A stretch of 32,858 bases of DNA from a virus. Shown here piece by piece: positions 23,638 to 30,908 of this stretch (its first letter is position 1; the number at the start of each line of letters is the position of its first letter). The translations under genes and the position numbers were made by a program. The DNA is taken from the IMG/VR virus record IMGVR_UViG_3300042905_003777, positions 1-32,858 of that record, one strand, 5' to 3'. Under the pieces are notes generated by a model, which was not told the origin of the DNA, did not search any database, and saw only the letters and a list, made by a program, of their open reading frames with translations.

Positions 23638-24512
23638 AAACTATAGAACTAGATATTGTATTTTTAAGCTATGACGAGCCAAATGCAGATTTGCATTATG
23701 CAGATCTATGCAATAAAGTTCCTTGGGCTAAAAGAGTACACGGAATAAAAGGCAGCGATGAAGCACACAAAGAAGCTGCAAGACAATCAGAAACAGATTG
23801 GGTTATTACTGTAGATGCAGACAACATTGTTGACACAAAATTTTTTAACACAGAGTTTGATCCTGATCAAAAAAATTTACAAGTAGTCAGCTGGTTAGCA
23901 CGTAATAAAATTAACGGATTACGATACGGAAATGGCGGGCTGAAAATATGGCGTAAGGATTTTATTCTTAATATGAAAACGCACGAAGCCAGTGACAGTG
24001 ATCGTGGCCAGGTAGATTTTTGTTGGGAAAATGGGTACCAACAATTTAAAGAATGTTATAGTGAAACAATTATTACAGGATCACCTTTTCAGGCCTGGCG
24101 AGCAGGATTCCGTGAAGGTGTTAAAATGACTTTGTTAGACGGAGTCAAAGTGTTGCCCGATGAAATTCAAGAACGTGTATGGTGGCATAATCTTCATAGA
24201 TTAAAAATGTGGTCAACTGTTGGTTCACATGAAGAAAATGGAAAATATGCTGTGCTTGGCGCACGTATGGGAACTTGGATGACTAACTGCACAAATTGGA
24301 ATTATGTTGATGTTAGAGATTTTGAAATCTTAAGAAATATTTATAACGAAAATGTTGATCATGACACAGTTGAACAGGATATACAAAATTTTGGAATAAA
24401 AATTAATCAGCAATTAGGTTTTAATTACCCTTATTTGGATCCCAAACAAAGCAAGTATACTTTAGACCTGTATAACGAAACAATGAATTTAACAAACACA
24501 TATCTAAAATGA
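23634..24512 (+). CDS. Glycosyltransferase-like protein with DAD motif (292 aa)
   Basis: Resembles a phage family with a GT2-like start. DIVFLSYDEPNADLHYADL (residues 7-25) and RVHGIKGSDEAHKEAAR (34-50) precede TDWVITVDADN, where D61-A-D63 is a DxD-like motif. The middle has RYGNGGLKIWRK and the C-terminal part FQAWRAGFREGVKM and LHRLKMWSTVGSH. The same landmarks occur in the second half of the next protein, so the two are paralogues. Junctions on both sides are ATGA. Sugar transfer is inferred; donor and acceptor unknown. Length is normal for a single-domain enzyme. Confidence 0.7.
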   Translation: MKTIELDIVFLSYDEPNADLHYADLCNKVPWAKRVHGIKGSDEAHKEAARQSETDWVITVDADNIVDTKFFNTEFDPDQKNLQVVSWLARNKINGLRYGNGGLKIWRKDFILNMKTHEASDSDRGQVDFCWENGYQQFKECYSETIITGSPFQAWRAGFREGVKMTLLDGVKVLPDEIQERVWWHNLHRLKMWSTVGSHEENGKYAVLGARMGTWMTNCTNWNYVDVRDFEILRNIYNENVDHDTVEQDIQNFGIKINQQLGFNYPYLDPKQSKYTLDLYNETMNLTNTYLK

Positions 24513-25567
24513 TCTACGATATTTTTTATGTAAGCAAAAACACTGTCAACGACACTGATTGGTTATCTTTTAACAAAAGATTTCCATTATCTCAAAAAAT
24601 TGAAAATGTAAAAAATTTCTCAGATATTTCCAACAGAGCATTCACTAAGTTATTTTGGGTAGTTTGGGATGATATAATTGTTTTAGATGATTTTGATTTT
24701 AGTTATATTGTTACAAAATGGGATGAAAAATACATCCATGTTTTTAAAAATGCAGACCATTATGATGGTGTAACATTATTCTCAAAACATTCAAATGTAA
24801 GTAACAAAGAACTTGAAAAAAGATTTTACATAAATCATAAAAAAATAGATATAATTGCTAGCGAACCAAAGAACACCGAACTCTATGATATAGTGTTTAT
24901 CAGTTATAATGAGCCAACAGCTGATGCTAATTTTATAAATTTAAAATCAAAATTCCCAAGAACTAAAAGAGTGCATGGAATTAAAGGTATACATCAAGCC
25001 CACATAGCCGCCGCCAAACTAGCAAAGACCTGTATGTTTTGGGTAGTTGACGGCGATGCTGAAATTGTTGAAGATTTTAATTTTGATTATAAGGTATCTG
25101 CCTACGAGCAAGATATTGTATACGTTTGGCGCAGTAAAAATCCTATCAATGATCTAGTGTACGGATATGGAGGAGTTAAACTATTGCCAACTTCAATGAC
25201 TATAGGCATGGATGTATCTAAGCCAGATATGACAACTAGTATATCTAGTAAATTTAGAGCAGTAAAGTCTATATCAAACATCACAGCATTTAACACTGAT
25301 CCGTTCAACACTTGGAAATCAGCGTTTAGAGAATGTTGTAAATTGTCCAGTAAAATTATTGATAGACAAAAAAGCGAAGAAACATTACATAGACTCGATG
25401 TATGGTGTACGTTGGGTTCTGATAGACCGTTTGGACAAGAAGCTATTGCCGGAGCAATAGCAGGCAAAGAATACGGAGAGTTTAATAAAGACGATCTAGA
25501 AGCACTTAAAAAAATCAACGATTTTGATTGGTTAAAAGAATATTATGAACAACAAACAAAAAAATAG
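24509..25567 (+). CDS. Tandem-duplicated glycosyltransferase-like protein, first copy degenerate (352 aa)
   Basis: Contains two versions of the preceding protein's N-terminal domain. Copy 1 (about 4-80) reads DIFYVSKN, FNKRFPLSQKIENVK, FWVVWDD, DFDFSYIVTKWDEKYIHVFK. Copy 2 (from 127) reads DIVFISYNEPTADANF, KFPRTKRVHGIKG, FWVVDGDAEIVEDFNFDY, and continues with YGYGGVKLLP, FNTWKSAFRECCKLS and LHRLDVWCTLGSDRPFG. The DxD site is D181-G-D183 in copy 2 but W53-D-D55 in copy 1, and copy 1 lacks the acceptor half, so copy 1 is probably non-catalytic. Starts by ATGA overlap. Confidence 0.7.
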   Translation: MIYDIFYVSKNTVNDTDWLSFNKRFPLSQKIENVKNFSDISNRAFTKLFWVVWDDIIVLDDFDFSYIVTKWDEKYIHVFKNADHYDGVTLFSKHSNVSNKELEKRFYINHKKIDIIASEPKNTELYDIVFISYNEPTADANFINLKSKFPRTKRVHGIKGIHQAHIAAAKLAKTCMFWVVDGDAEIVEDFNFDYKVSAYEQDIVYVWRSKNPINDLVYGYGGVKLLPTSMTIGMDVSKPDMTTSISSKFRAVKSISNITAFNTDPFNTWKSAFRECCKLSSKIIDRQKSEETLHRLDVWCTLGSDRPFGQEAIAGAIAGKEYGEFNKDDLEALKKINDFDWLKEYYEQQTKK

Positions 25568-25580
25568 ATCTCAAACAGGA

Positions 25581-25588
25581 TCTAAATA
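25581..25588 (+). promoter_or_regulatory. TAAATA box before the radical SAM gene (7/8 late promoter)
   Basis: TCTAAATA matches TATAAATA at 7 of 8 positions. By T4 spacing transcription would begin at about 25594, the A of the next ATG, so the message would be leaderless. This is odd enough that the box may instead be fortuitous. Confidence 0.3.
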
Positions 25589-25593
25589 ATCAT

Positions 25594-26979
25594 ATGAAAT
25601 GGCGTCAAAAAAGAATAGATTTTAAAGAACAAATTCTAAACCCTATTAGCCCTAGTTATTGCGCAGCCAAGTGGAGTCAAGTTACTATACACTTAGGGTC
25701 AGGACATACTCATAGTTGTCATCATCCAAGAACACATCTAATACCCCTAGAAGAAATCAAACGTAGTCCTAGTGCCTTACATAATACGTCTTTTAAGATT
25801 GAACAGCGTTTAGATATGCTTAACGGCAAACGTCCTACAGAATGTGAATATTGTTGGCAAGTAGAAGACCGAGGTGAGGTACTTAGCGATAGAGTGTTAA
25901 AAAGTTACGAACCATGGAGTAAAGATAGAATTTCTGATCTTCAAGGGCTGAATCATGTTAATCCAAGCTATTTAGAAATTAGTTTTAGTAATGTATGTAA
26001 TTTTAAATGTAGTTATTGTAGTCCAGATGTCAGTAGTAAATGGATGGAAGAAATTGAAAAGTTTGGAGCATATCCTACCAGTCAAAAATTTAACAATATA
26101 GAATGGATTAAGACACAGAACAAGATGCCTTTTTTAGAGCGTGATCTAAATCCATATGTAGAAGCATTTTGGCAATGGTGGCCTGAACTTTACCCTACTC
26201 TTCATACATTTAGAATTACTGGTGGCGAACCGTTAATGACCAAACATACCTTTAGAGTATTAGACTATATCATAGAACATCCAAATCCGGAACTAGAGCT
26301 AGGTATAAACAGCAATCTATGCGTTCCAGAAAAGCTAATGGATGAGTTTATTGAAAAAATTCAACAAATACAAACAGCCAAAGCTGTTAAGAATGTAATG
26401 GTTTACACCAGCTGTGAGGCATATGGAGCTCAAGCCGAGTACATACGTTACGGCATGGATTATAAACAATGGTTATTAAATTGCGATCGTTATCTTAGCT
26501 CTGTTCCAGACTCACAAATTCATATCATGAGTACTTACAATTTACTAAGTGTAATCAGTTATCAACAGTTCTTAGAAGATATTTTAGTTTTGAAAAGAAA
26601 ACATTGTAGTCCTCGGATTAATAACAATCATTCTGTATATATAGATATTCCCTATCTAAATTATCCTTCTCATCAAGTTGTAGGTTTATTATCGGAGGAG
26701 TTTATTATTAATATACAAGTACAGATTGATTTTATGAAAAACAACATCGATAAAAATGAAGAAGATCGTATGGGATTTTTTATAAGTGAGGTAGAAAAAT
26801 TACAGCGTGTACTTACGGTATTTGAATCTAAGATAAAAAACGGATACCCAGAAAAAGAACAATTTAGAAAAGACTTTGTTAACTTTGTCGATGAACATGA
26901 TCGTCGTAGAGGCACAAACTTTAAAAATACATTTCCAGAACTTATGAAATTTTATAACGTTTGTAAACAATTACCATAA
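25594..26979 (+). CDS. Radical SAM protein, phage 'twitch' type (461 aa)
   Basis: A radical S-adenosylmethionine enzyme that would form a 4Fe-4S-bound 5'-deoxyadenosyl radical. C135-x3-C139-x2-C142 in FSNVCNFKCSYC is the cluster motif; TGGEPLM (G210-P213) is the SAM-binding GGEP loop. Upstream, C23-AAKW, HTHSCHHP near 40-47 and C84-x2-C87 (CEYCW) are typical of the phage 'twitch' radical SAM family I recall from cyanophages, possibly a second metal site. The C-terminus lacks a clear full SPASM Cys set. It follows the glycosyltransferases after a 26-nt gap, and an AGGA lies 13 nt before ATG 25594, too far for a strong site. The substrate is unknown; peptide or sugar modification of virion parts is inference. 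Confidence 0.85.
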   Translation: MKWRQKRIDFKEQILNPISPSYCAAKWSQVTIHLGSGHTHSCHHPRTHLIPLEEIKRSPSALHNTSFKIEQRLDMLNGKRPTECEYCWQVEDRGEVLSDRVLKSYEPWSKDRISDLQGLNHVNPSYLEISFSNVCNFKCSYCSPDVSSKWMEEIEKFGAYPTSQKFNNIEWIKTQNKMPFLERDLNPYVEAFWQWWPELYPTLHTFRITGGEPLMTKHTFRVLDYIIEHPNPELELGINSNLCVPEKLMDEFIEKIQQIQTAKAVKNVMVYTSCEAYGAQAEYIRYGMDYKQWLLNCDRYLSSVPDSQIHIMSTYNLLSVISYQQFLEDILVLKRKHCSPRINNNHSVYIDIPYLNYPSHQVVGLLSEEFIINIQVQIDFMKNNIDKNEEDRMGFFISEVEKLQRVLTVFESKIKNGYPEKEQFRKDFVNFVDEHDRRRGTNFKNTFPELMKFYNVCKQLP

Positions 26980-27002
26980 CAAACCGTCTAAAGCAGTTTG
27001 TT
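26978..27002. terminator. Hairpin between convergent stop codons
   Basis: AACAAAC (26978-26984) pairs with GTTTGTT (26996-27002), with G26986-C26994 possibly adding one pair. The stem overlaps the + strand TAA (26977-26979) and the loop carries the - strand TAG (26988-26990). Only a weak T-rich stretch (TTAGTTTTGT) follows, so a bidirectional terminator is likely by position but not strong by sequence. Confidence 0.4.
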
Positions 27003-27293
27003 AGTTTTGTCAGTTATGTCTTGTTTTAGACGTTGAATATCAATAGAAAAATCTACTTTGGTAATATCTTCTCTATATTCTTGAAATGTGTCTAACAGTT
27101 TTTCAGCAACAATGTCATTAGTTGCATTATCTAGCTGCTCTTGAATATCGATTTCCCATATTCTACCATTGTTAAATTCTAACCGGACGCTTTTTAAATA
27201 TGCTACTGGCATAGTATTCATATACATATCTTCAAAAACTTCCGGCCATTCCTTGATCAAATGAATGGGCGGCCTAAATAAATGTTTAGGCAC
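26988..27293 (-). CDS. Conserved phage protein of unknown function (101 aa)
   Basis: A small protein with FRPPIHLIKEWPEVFEDMYMN near the start, VRLEFNNGRIWEIDI in the middle and a charged helical C-terminus. I recall similar small proteins in cyanophages, without function. The start is GTG 27293; GTGCCTAA there overlaps the preceding gene's stop by 8 nt, so it is translationally coupled. Codons 2-7 fold into a perfect 6-bp inverted repeat (27273-27278 with 27285-27290), which may affect initiation. Confidence 0.75.
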   Translation of the reverse strand: MPKHLFRPPIHLIKEWPEVFEDMYMNTMPVAYLKSVRLEFNNGRIWEIDIQEQLDNATNDIVAEKLLDTFQEYREDITKVDFSIDIQRLKQDITDKTNKLL

Positions 27294-27894
27294 TTTCGGC
27301 TTCTTTGGCCTTTGCCGCTTTCTTTGCAGGTGGATCTAAATCGTCTGCTTGCTTCCGTAGTCTTGCTGCTTCTTTGTACATGGCATCTGCTTGACTTCTA
27401 AAATTGCGAGCTATATCACGATCAGTAAGTACTTCATTGGCTGAGGCAGCTGCGCTAGCAGTTTCTTGAACTGGTGTTGCAGTTTCTTTCTTAGCAGGAG
27501 CACCTTTGGTAAACGTATACAAGTCATCTATTGCGCAATTTTTTTGTTCTGCAATAAACGAATTTAGCTCATGCAATGAAATCTCTGAATTTGGAGTAGG
27601 TGTCATGATAATAGTATCAGTAGCCACTTTTATCAAACGATTATCTGCCTGTAGTGCCTGTAACATAGGGCGACCGTCGGGGAATGGTCGAGTGAAAAGG
27701 ATTTCACCGAATTCCCATGCATCTTGTGCAACATCTTGATCTACAAGATCAATGATTGCATTGTGATATTGATCTGGCAAAGGAGATGTTTGCACAACCA
27801 ATGCCATATTTGACTCACCGGGTAACGTTCTAAAAACCACAAGAACTTTTGATCCTGTGTTTTTTATCTTACCCACGTGTTTGAGATTTTTCAT
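27286..27894 (-). CDS. Conserved phage protein with Ala/Lys-rich tail (202 aa)
   Basis: Residues 1-120 form a compact domain (MKNLKHVGKIKNTGSKVLVV, RTLPGE near 23, LPDQYHNAI, PFPDGRPML, MTPTP, ISLHELN) that I recall in cyanophages as conserved hypothetical. The rest is a low-complexity tail rich in Ala, Lys and Glu, with a helical RNFRSQADAMYKEAARLRKQ. The open frame reaches 27915 but that start would overlap the upstream gene; ATG 27894 has AGGA at 5 nt and sits 1 nt after the upstream stop. No enzymatic motif. Possibly DNA- or capsid-associated because of the basic tail; that is a guess. Confidence 0.75.
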   Translation of the reverse strand: MKNLKHVGKIKNTGSKVLVVFRTLPGESNMALVVQTSPLPDQYHNAIIDLVDQDVAQDAWEFGEILFTRPFPDGRPMLQALQADNRLIKVATDTIIMTPTPNSEISLHELNSFIAEQKNCAIDDLYTFTKGAPAKKETATPVQETASAAASANEVLTDRDIARNFRSQADAMYKEAARLRKQADDLDPPAKKAAKAKEAESA

Positions 27895-27895
27895 A

Positions 27896-28120
27896 TTATT
27901 CCTTTTTGGCTGCAACAGATTCTAGAAAGGTATTTAACTTATTGTAAGCCTTACCTACTGCTTCTAATTCTGCAGCTTTGAATGCACCTCGACTACTAGC
28001 AACTTCTAAAATACTACGCAAGGAAGCTAGATCGCTGAGATTAAGTTCAGCACCGGCAGCACTTGGTGGTTGTTGAGTTTGTTCTTGTTCTGGTGATGAT
28101 GTTGTTACTTCTTGGTCCAT
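27896..28120 (-). CDS. Small conserved phage protein (74 aa)
   Basis: Starts at MDQEV with AAGGAG at 6 nt, ATG 28120, sharing one base with the preceding gene's stop (TAATG). An earlier in-frame start at 28144 would lie inside that gene and is not preferred. A Gln/Pro-rich disordered N-terminus is followed by a helical segment, LNLSDLASLRSILEVASSRGAFKAAELEAVGKAYNKL in outline, known to me from cyanophage hypotheticals. Function unknown. Confidence 0.75.
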   Translation of the reverse strand: MDQEVTTSSPEQEQTQQPPSAAGAELNLSDLASLRSILEVASSRGAFKAAELEAVGKAYNKLNTFLESVAAKKE

Positions 28121-28392
28121 TAGTTTCTCCTTAGATATGGGCATGCTAACATAAAATATGTCAGTTCTTTATGATCTTCAAACCCCGCAAACATTGCAGA
28201 TTTCAATTTGCTATCGTTTTCTATACTTGAAAGTTTCACGACAGCATATCTACCTTTTAATTTGATTCGAATCCAGTTTTCAATTTCGTCTGTAAAAAAA
28301 TCTATTTCTTCGAGTTTAATTTTTCCAAAATGCGGAGGCATCACTCGAAGTGATCTTTTCTTTAAAATGTCTAAAGGATTATATTCGATCAT
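28120..28392 (-). CDS. Conserved phage protein of unknown function (90 aa)
   Basis: A small soluble protein: MIEYNPLDILKKRS, VMPPHFGKI, DFFTDEIENWIRIKLKGRY, then FEDHKELTYFMLACPYLRR. No family is recognised. ATG 28392 is chosen over an upstream TTG (28416), although no ribosome site precedes it. An exact late-promoter box lies 8 nt upstream, so the mRNA leader could be only about 3 nt. The stop overlaps the next start by one base. Confidence 0.75.
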   Translation of the reverse strand: MIEYNPLDILKKRSLRVMPPHFGKIKLEEIDFFTDEIENWIRIKLKGRYAVVKLSSIENDSKLKSAMFAGFEDHKELTYFMLACPYLRRN

Positions 28393-28400
28393 TGTAAAAA

Positions 28401-28408
28401 TATTTATA
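28401..28408 (-). promoter_or_regulatory. T4-type late promoter (exact TATAAATA, - strand)
   Basis: TATTTATA on the + strand reads TATAAATA on the - strand, in the 33-nt gap between two - strand genes. By T4 spacing transcription would start near 28395, only about 3 nt before ATG 28392. Confidence 0.5.
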
Positions 28409-28425
28409 GATAACAAATAAATTGT

Positions 28426-28818
28426 TCAGGATTCTTGGCTAAGCCTTTGATGCATTGCTTTGGCATAACCCATTTTTCTTACATCTCCTGAAAACAAATA
28501 CAGTTCAAAGGCAGATTTTTCTCTTAAAACAACAATATGTTTTTTAGTTAAATGATATGGAGATTCGATAAATTGATCTAACCAAACTAGTATTTGTGGA
28601 GTTATACTAATTTCTTTCAATATTTCAACTTTGTATGTTTTGATTTGAGAATAAGTTTCTACAAATTCTAGCCCTTGATCTGTAAGTCTTAGGCCGCCAC
28701 AGTCTTTACCTCTGACATTTTGCCACCAGGTAGTGCGGAATTTTTTTATGATATTCTCGTCAAAGGGTTGACCAGCGGCTTTGAGGAATACCGAAGTATA
28801 GGTATCCTTTAAATCCAT
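28426..28818 (-). CDS. Conserved phage protein of unknown function (130 aa)
   Basis: A small protein with KKFRTTWWQNVRGKDCGGLRLTDQG in the first half, then ILVWLDQFIESPYHL and a KMGYAKAMHQRL end. The order GGLRLT-x-G, a LDQ/SPYHL stretch and a GD-KMGY stretch is one I recall in marine-phage hypotheticals. ATG 28818 abuts the preceding stop (28819). No catalytic or membrane features. Function unknown. Confidence 0.75.
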   Translation of the reverse strand: MDLKDTYTSVFLKAAGQPFDENIIKKFRTTWWQNVRGKDCGGLRLTDQGLEFVETYSQIKTYKVEILKEISITPQILVWLDQFIESPYHLTKKHIVVLREKSAFELYLFSGDVRKMGYAKAMHQRLSQES

Positions 28819-29103
28819 TTAGTCTACTCGTTCTCCGGCATTTAATTTAAATACTGCAAAGTCTGTGGTCTTAAACAACTTGTTCAGTTTCTTGGCTAAA
28901 TTTCTTGCGTGTCCGGGATTACTAAAACTAACTTTTTTGTACTTTGGGCCAGGATAACTGGATACCATACTACCACTTTTCAAGTTAAAAGGCTGATCTT
29001 TGTAAAACACAGCCCAAATGGCATCACTGTTGAGAATTTGCTCAACTTTGTATGTTTCCTTGTCAGTGTATTCAAGAATAACTTTGGGTTTAGGTCGACT
29101 CAT
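28819..29103 (-). CDS. Conserved phage protein of unknown function (94 aa)
   Basis: A small basic protein: MSRPKPKVILEYTDK, an AIWAVFYKDQPFNL segment, then YKKVSFSNPGHARNLAKKLNKLF, a pattern I recall from cyanophage hypotheticals. ATG 29103 follows a 39-nt gap with an 8-bp inverted repeat and a late-promoter-like box. Its short beta/alpha arrangement with SNPGHA-NLAKKLN might be nucleic-acid binding, but nothing is proven. Confidence 0.75.
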   Translation of the reverse strand: MSRPKPKVILEYTDKETYKVEQILNSDAIWAVFYKDQPFNLKSGSMVSSYPGPKYKKVSFSNPGHARNLAKKLNKLFKTTDFAVFKLNAGERVD

Positions 29104-29106
29104 ATC

Positions 29107-29133
29107 TATACGTGTTATTATAAAGCACGTATA
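29107..29133. repeat. 8-bp inverted repeat in the leader of a - strand gene
   Basis: TATACGTG (29107-29114) and CACGTATA (29126-29133) are exact reverse complements with an 11-nt spacer. It lies between stop 29143 and start 29103. No T-tract follows on the - strand, so a terminator is unlikely; it may be an mRNA leader hairpin or operator-like dyad. Confidence 0.5.
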
Positions 29134-29141
29134 TATTTATG
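29134..29141 (-). promoter_or_regulatory. T4-type late promoter candidate (7/8, - strand)
   Basis: Reads CATAAATA on the - strand, one mismatch from TATAAATA. Transcription would start near 29128 and give a leader of about 25 nt to ATG 29103. It adjoins the 8-bp inverted repeat. Confidence 0.35.
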
Positions 29142-29142
29142 T

Positions 29143-29394
29143 CTAACTAAAGTTGCCACCGTCAAATTTAACATTAATGTTGGTTGTAGATTCACGTATT
29201 TCCACCAGCATCGCGTGTATTTCCTGAACAGTTTTTCCTAATTTAGCAGTCATCACAGCTAATTCTTGAGTAAGCTCTCTCGCTTCTTGAATTGTTAATC
29301 TTATATCTTTTTGCTGACCACGCTCTGCAACTGCTATGCGTTGAATAAGTTTTTCAACACCCGGTAACGTATTTGGAATATTATTTTGAGACAT
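29143..29394 (-). CDS. Small coiled-coil phage protein (83 aa)
   Basis: Predominantly helical with heptad-like spacing between residues 12 and 70 (VEKLIQRIAVAERG, LTIQEARELTQELAVMTAKL, VQEIHAMLVEI). The end is a polar FDGGNFS tail. Not recognised. It overlaps the end of the preceding gene by 14 nt (29381-29394). Likely oligomerises; role unknown. Confidence 0.7.
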   Translation of the reverse strand: MSQNNIPNTLPGVEKLIQRIAVAERGQQKDIRLTIQEARELTQELAVMTAKLGKTVQEIHAMLVEIRESTTNINVKFDGGNFS

Positions 29395-29926
29395 TAGCCA
29401 ATACCTGTTTCATTTCAATTTCAGATTGAAACGGACCTTGAAACTCATACCTTTGTAATGTTATTAATTTAGGACAAAAACTTTTTACCCATCCTTTATC
29501 GAACCGTATCACATAAAAGCCTGCACAGTACAAACTCTTGCTATCTCCACTCTTTGTAAACAACGGTAATTTTCTTTTTATATCATACATTGCATTATGA
29601 GGCTCAGCACTTGTGGCATAACCGTGAACTTCGTTAGGTAATGCATCGTTGGCTTCTTTAATAATTTTAGCCACAAAGAAATTTTTACCAAATTGTTTAG
29701 TAAGACTTTCTTTTGTGTCGTAGATTTGTACACCTAATTCGTTACTCATGACAAATCTATCATCTTCGTTTTTTCTTAGAGTGGCAAATTTTTCACCGTC
29801 TCGTTCAACAATCCAGAATTTGTTTTCTATAATTGGTTTAGCGTGTAAGTCTGTCATAGTGTTCTCCCAGCAGTCATTAGTTTTTGATTCACAAGTATCT
29901 TCATACGGACAAAGTTTTAATTTCAT
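29381..29926 (-). CDS. Conserved phage protein with two possible starts (181 or 158 aa)
   Basis: The core begins at MTDLHAKPI and continues with KFWIVERDGEKFATL, FGKNFFVAKI, a Cys/Arg pattern YCAGFYVIRFDKGWVKSFCP and a C-terminal FQGPFQSEIEMKQVL. I recall this core from cyanophage hypotheticals; no enzyme function is known to me. Two starts each have a good ribosome site: ATG 29926 (GAGG, 7 nt) and ATG 29857 (GGGAG, 6 nt). The longer form adds 23 residues, MKLKLCPYEDTCESKTNDCWENT in outline, with three Cys. The long form overlaps the FEN nuclease gene by 26 nt. Confidence 0.75.
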   Translation of the reverse strand: MKLKLCPYEDTCESKTNDCWENTMTDLHAKPIIENKFWIVERDGEKFATLRKNEDDRFVMSNELGVQIYDTKESLTKQFGKNFFVAKIIKEANDALPNEVHGYATSAEPHNAMYDIKRKLPLFTKSGDSKSLYCAGFYVIRFDKGWVKSFCPKLITLQRYEFQGPFQSEIEMKQVLANVSK

Positions 29927-30908
29927 TTGAATACCTCGCATTTAGTGGCTCGGCATAGGCCTGTGCCTGATCGGCAATTTTTTTAAGATCGTAAAGATTA
30001 CAAAATTTCATTAATCTAATTCCAACTTGACTAATATTTTTATTAGCAGTTGTTGCTGTTAAAATAGTTTCTGTGATAATGTTTTTAATTTCTTCGGGCT
30101 GTGCAGAGAGATCGATTAAAATACGATTGCGTTCATAATCATCTAACACACGATGTTCTTTACCTTCGTGGTCGGACCAACGTTGCAACATGAGATTGTT
30201 CCACGCATAGCCTTTTGAGTCTCGGTCACCATAGGCTTCACGGAGACCAACCTTATTCTTTGTGCCTTTTTCACGTACTCCCGGATATGCAGAGAATACG
30301 TTGTCTGAGGTATCGCCTCGCATACACTTCTCAAAGAGTAACCACTGGGGGTCCGGAATGGCTTTTGGTTCTTGAGTTTTTTTATCAATGACTCTTTTAC
30401 CTTTTGCATCAAAAATACCTTCGTGTGTAATAGTAGTTTCCATAACACCATTAAATTGGCGTACATTAGGTGCAATCAATTGTACAAAGTCTGTATCGGT
30501 CGAAATAATAACATGATCATCGTTTGGATGTGTCTGTATCCAACCAGCAATTAAGTCATCTGCTTCTAGGCGTGAATGTTGTAGCACTGTGCAATTTGTC
30601 TTTTCTGTGACAAATTCTTTAAAGGTATCAAATGCTTCCCAAAATACTTTTTCTTCTTCTGCTTCACGCTCTGTATGTGCGGCACGACTAGCAACTCTTT
30701 GTGCCTTATAAGGCTTGTAATGATCTTTACGCCAGCTTCGACCTTCTAAACAAAACACCACATGACTTCCACCAAAGTCTTGCCAAGCCTTTTTAATACT
30801 GTTTAGTGTAATATGAAAGGCCATACCTAATTTGATATCAGCATCACCGTTGATTACATGCCTAGCACGAAAGAAAGTGTTTGCAGTATCAACTAAAATA
30901 TATGTCAT
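29901..30908 (-). CDS. rnh: T4 RNase H-type 5'-3' (FEN-family) exonuclease (335 aa)
   Basis: Removes RNA primers and flaps in phage DNA replication, by analogy with T4 rnh. FEN/PIN acidic residues are visible: D7 in YILVDTANT, E115-A-D117-D118 in LEADDLI, D138/D140 in STDTDFVQL, and D199/D202 in MRGDTSDN (H3TH region). Its arch region is Arg/Lys-rich with KDHYKPYK near 61-68. Length is close to T4's 305. It starts by ATGA overlap with the preceding coiled-coil gene. In cyanophages this gene stands in a similar cluster. Confidence is in the family; whether it is strictly RNase H or a broader flap nuclease needs assay. Confidence 0.85.
   Translation of the reverse strand: MTYILVDTANTFFRARHVINGDADIKLGMAFHITLNSIKKAWQDFGGSHVVFCLEGRSWRKDHYKPYKAQRVASRAAHTEREAEEEKVFWEAFDTFKEFVTEKTNCTVLQHSRLEADDLIAGWIQTHPNDDHVIISTDTDFVQLIAPNVRQFNGVMETTITHEGIFDAKGKRVIDKKTQEPKAIPDPQWLLFEKCMRGDTSDNVFSAYPGVREKGTKNKVGLREAYGDRDSKGYAWNNLMLQRWSDHEGKEHRVLDDYERNRILIDLSAQPEEIKNIITETILTATTANKNISQVGIRLMKFCNLYDLKKIADQAQAYAEPLNARYSNEIKTLSV

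Noticed and set aside
25102-25518. 138-codon antisense open frame in the duplicated transferase gene
   Set aside because: Shadow of the coding frame; low-complexity Ser/Leu composition.
28909-29241. 110-codon + strand frame in the - strand cluster
   Set aside because: Antisense to two tightly coupled genes, aromatic/Thr-rich without motif.
30143-30475. 110-codon frame in the same strand as the FEN nuclease
   Set aside because: Alternate frame within conserved nuclease motifs; no domain.
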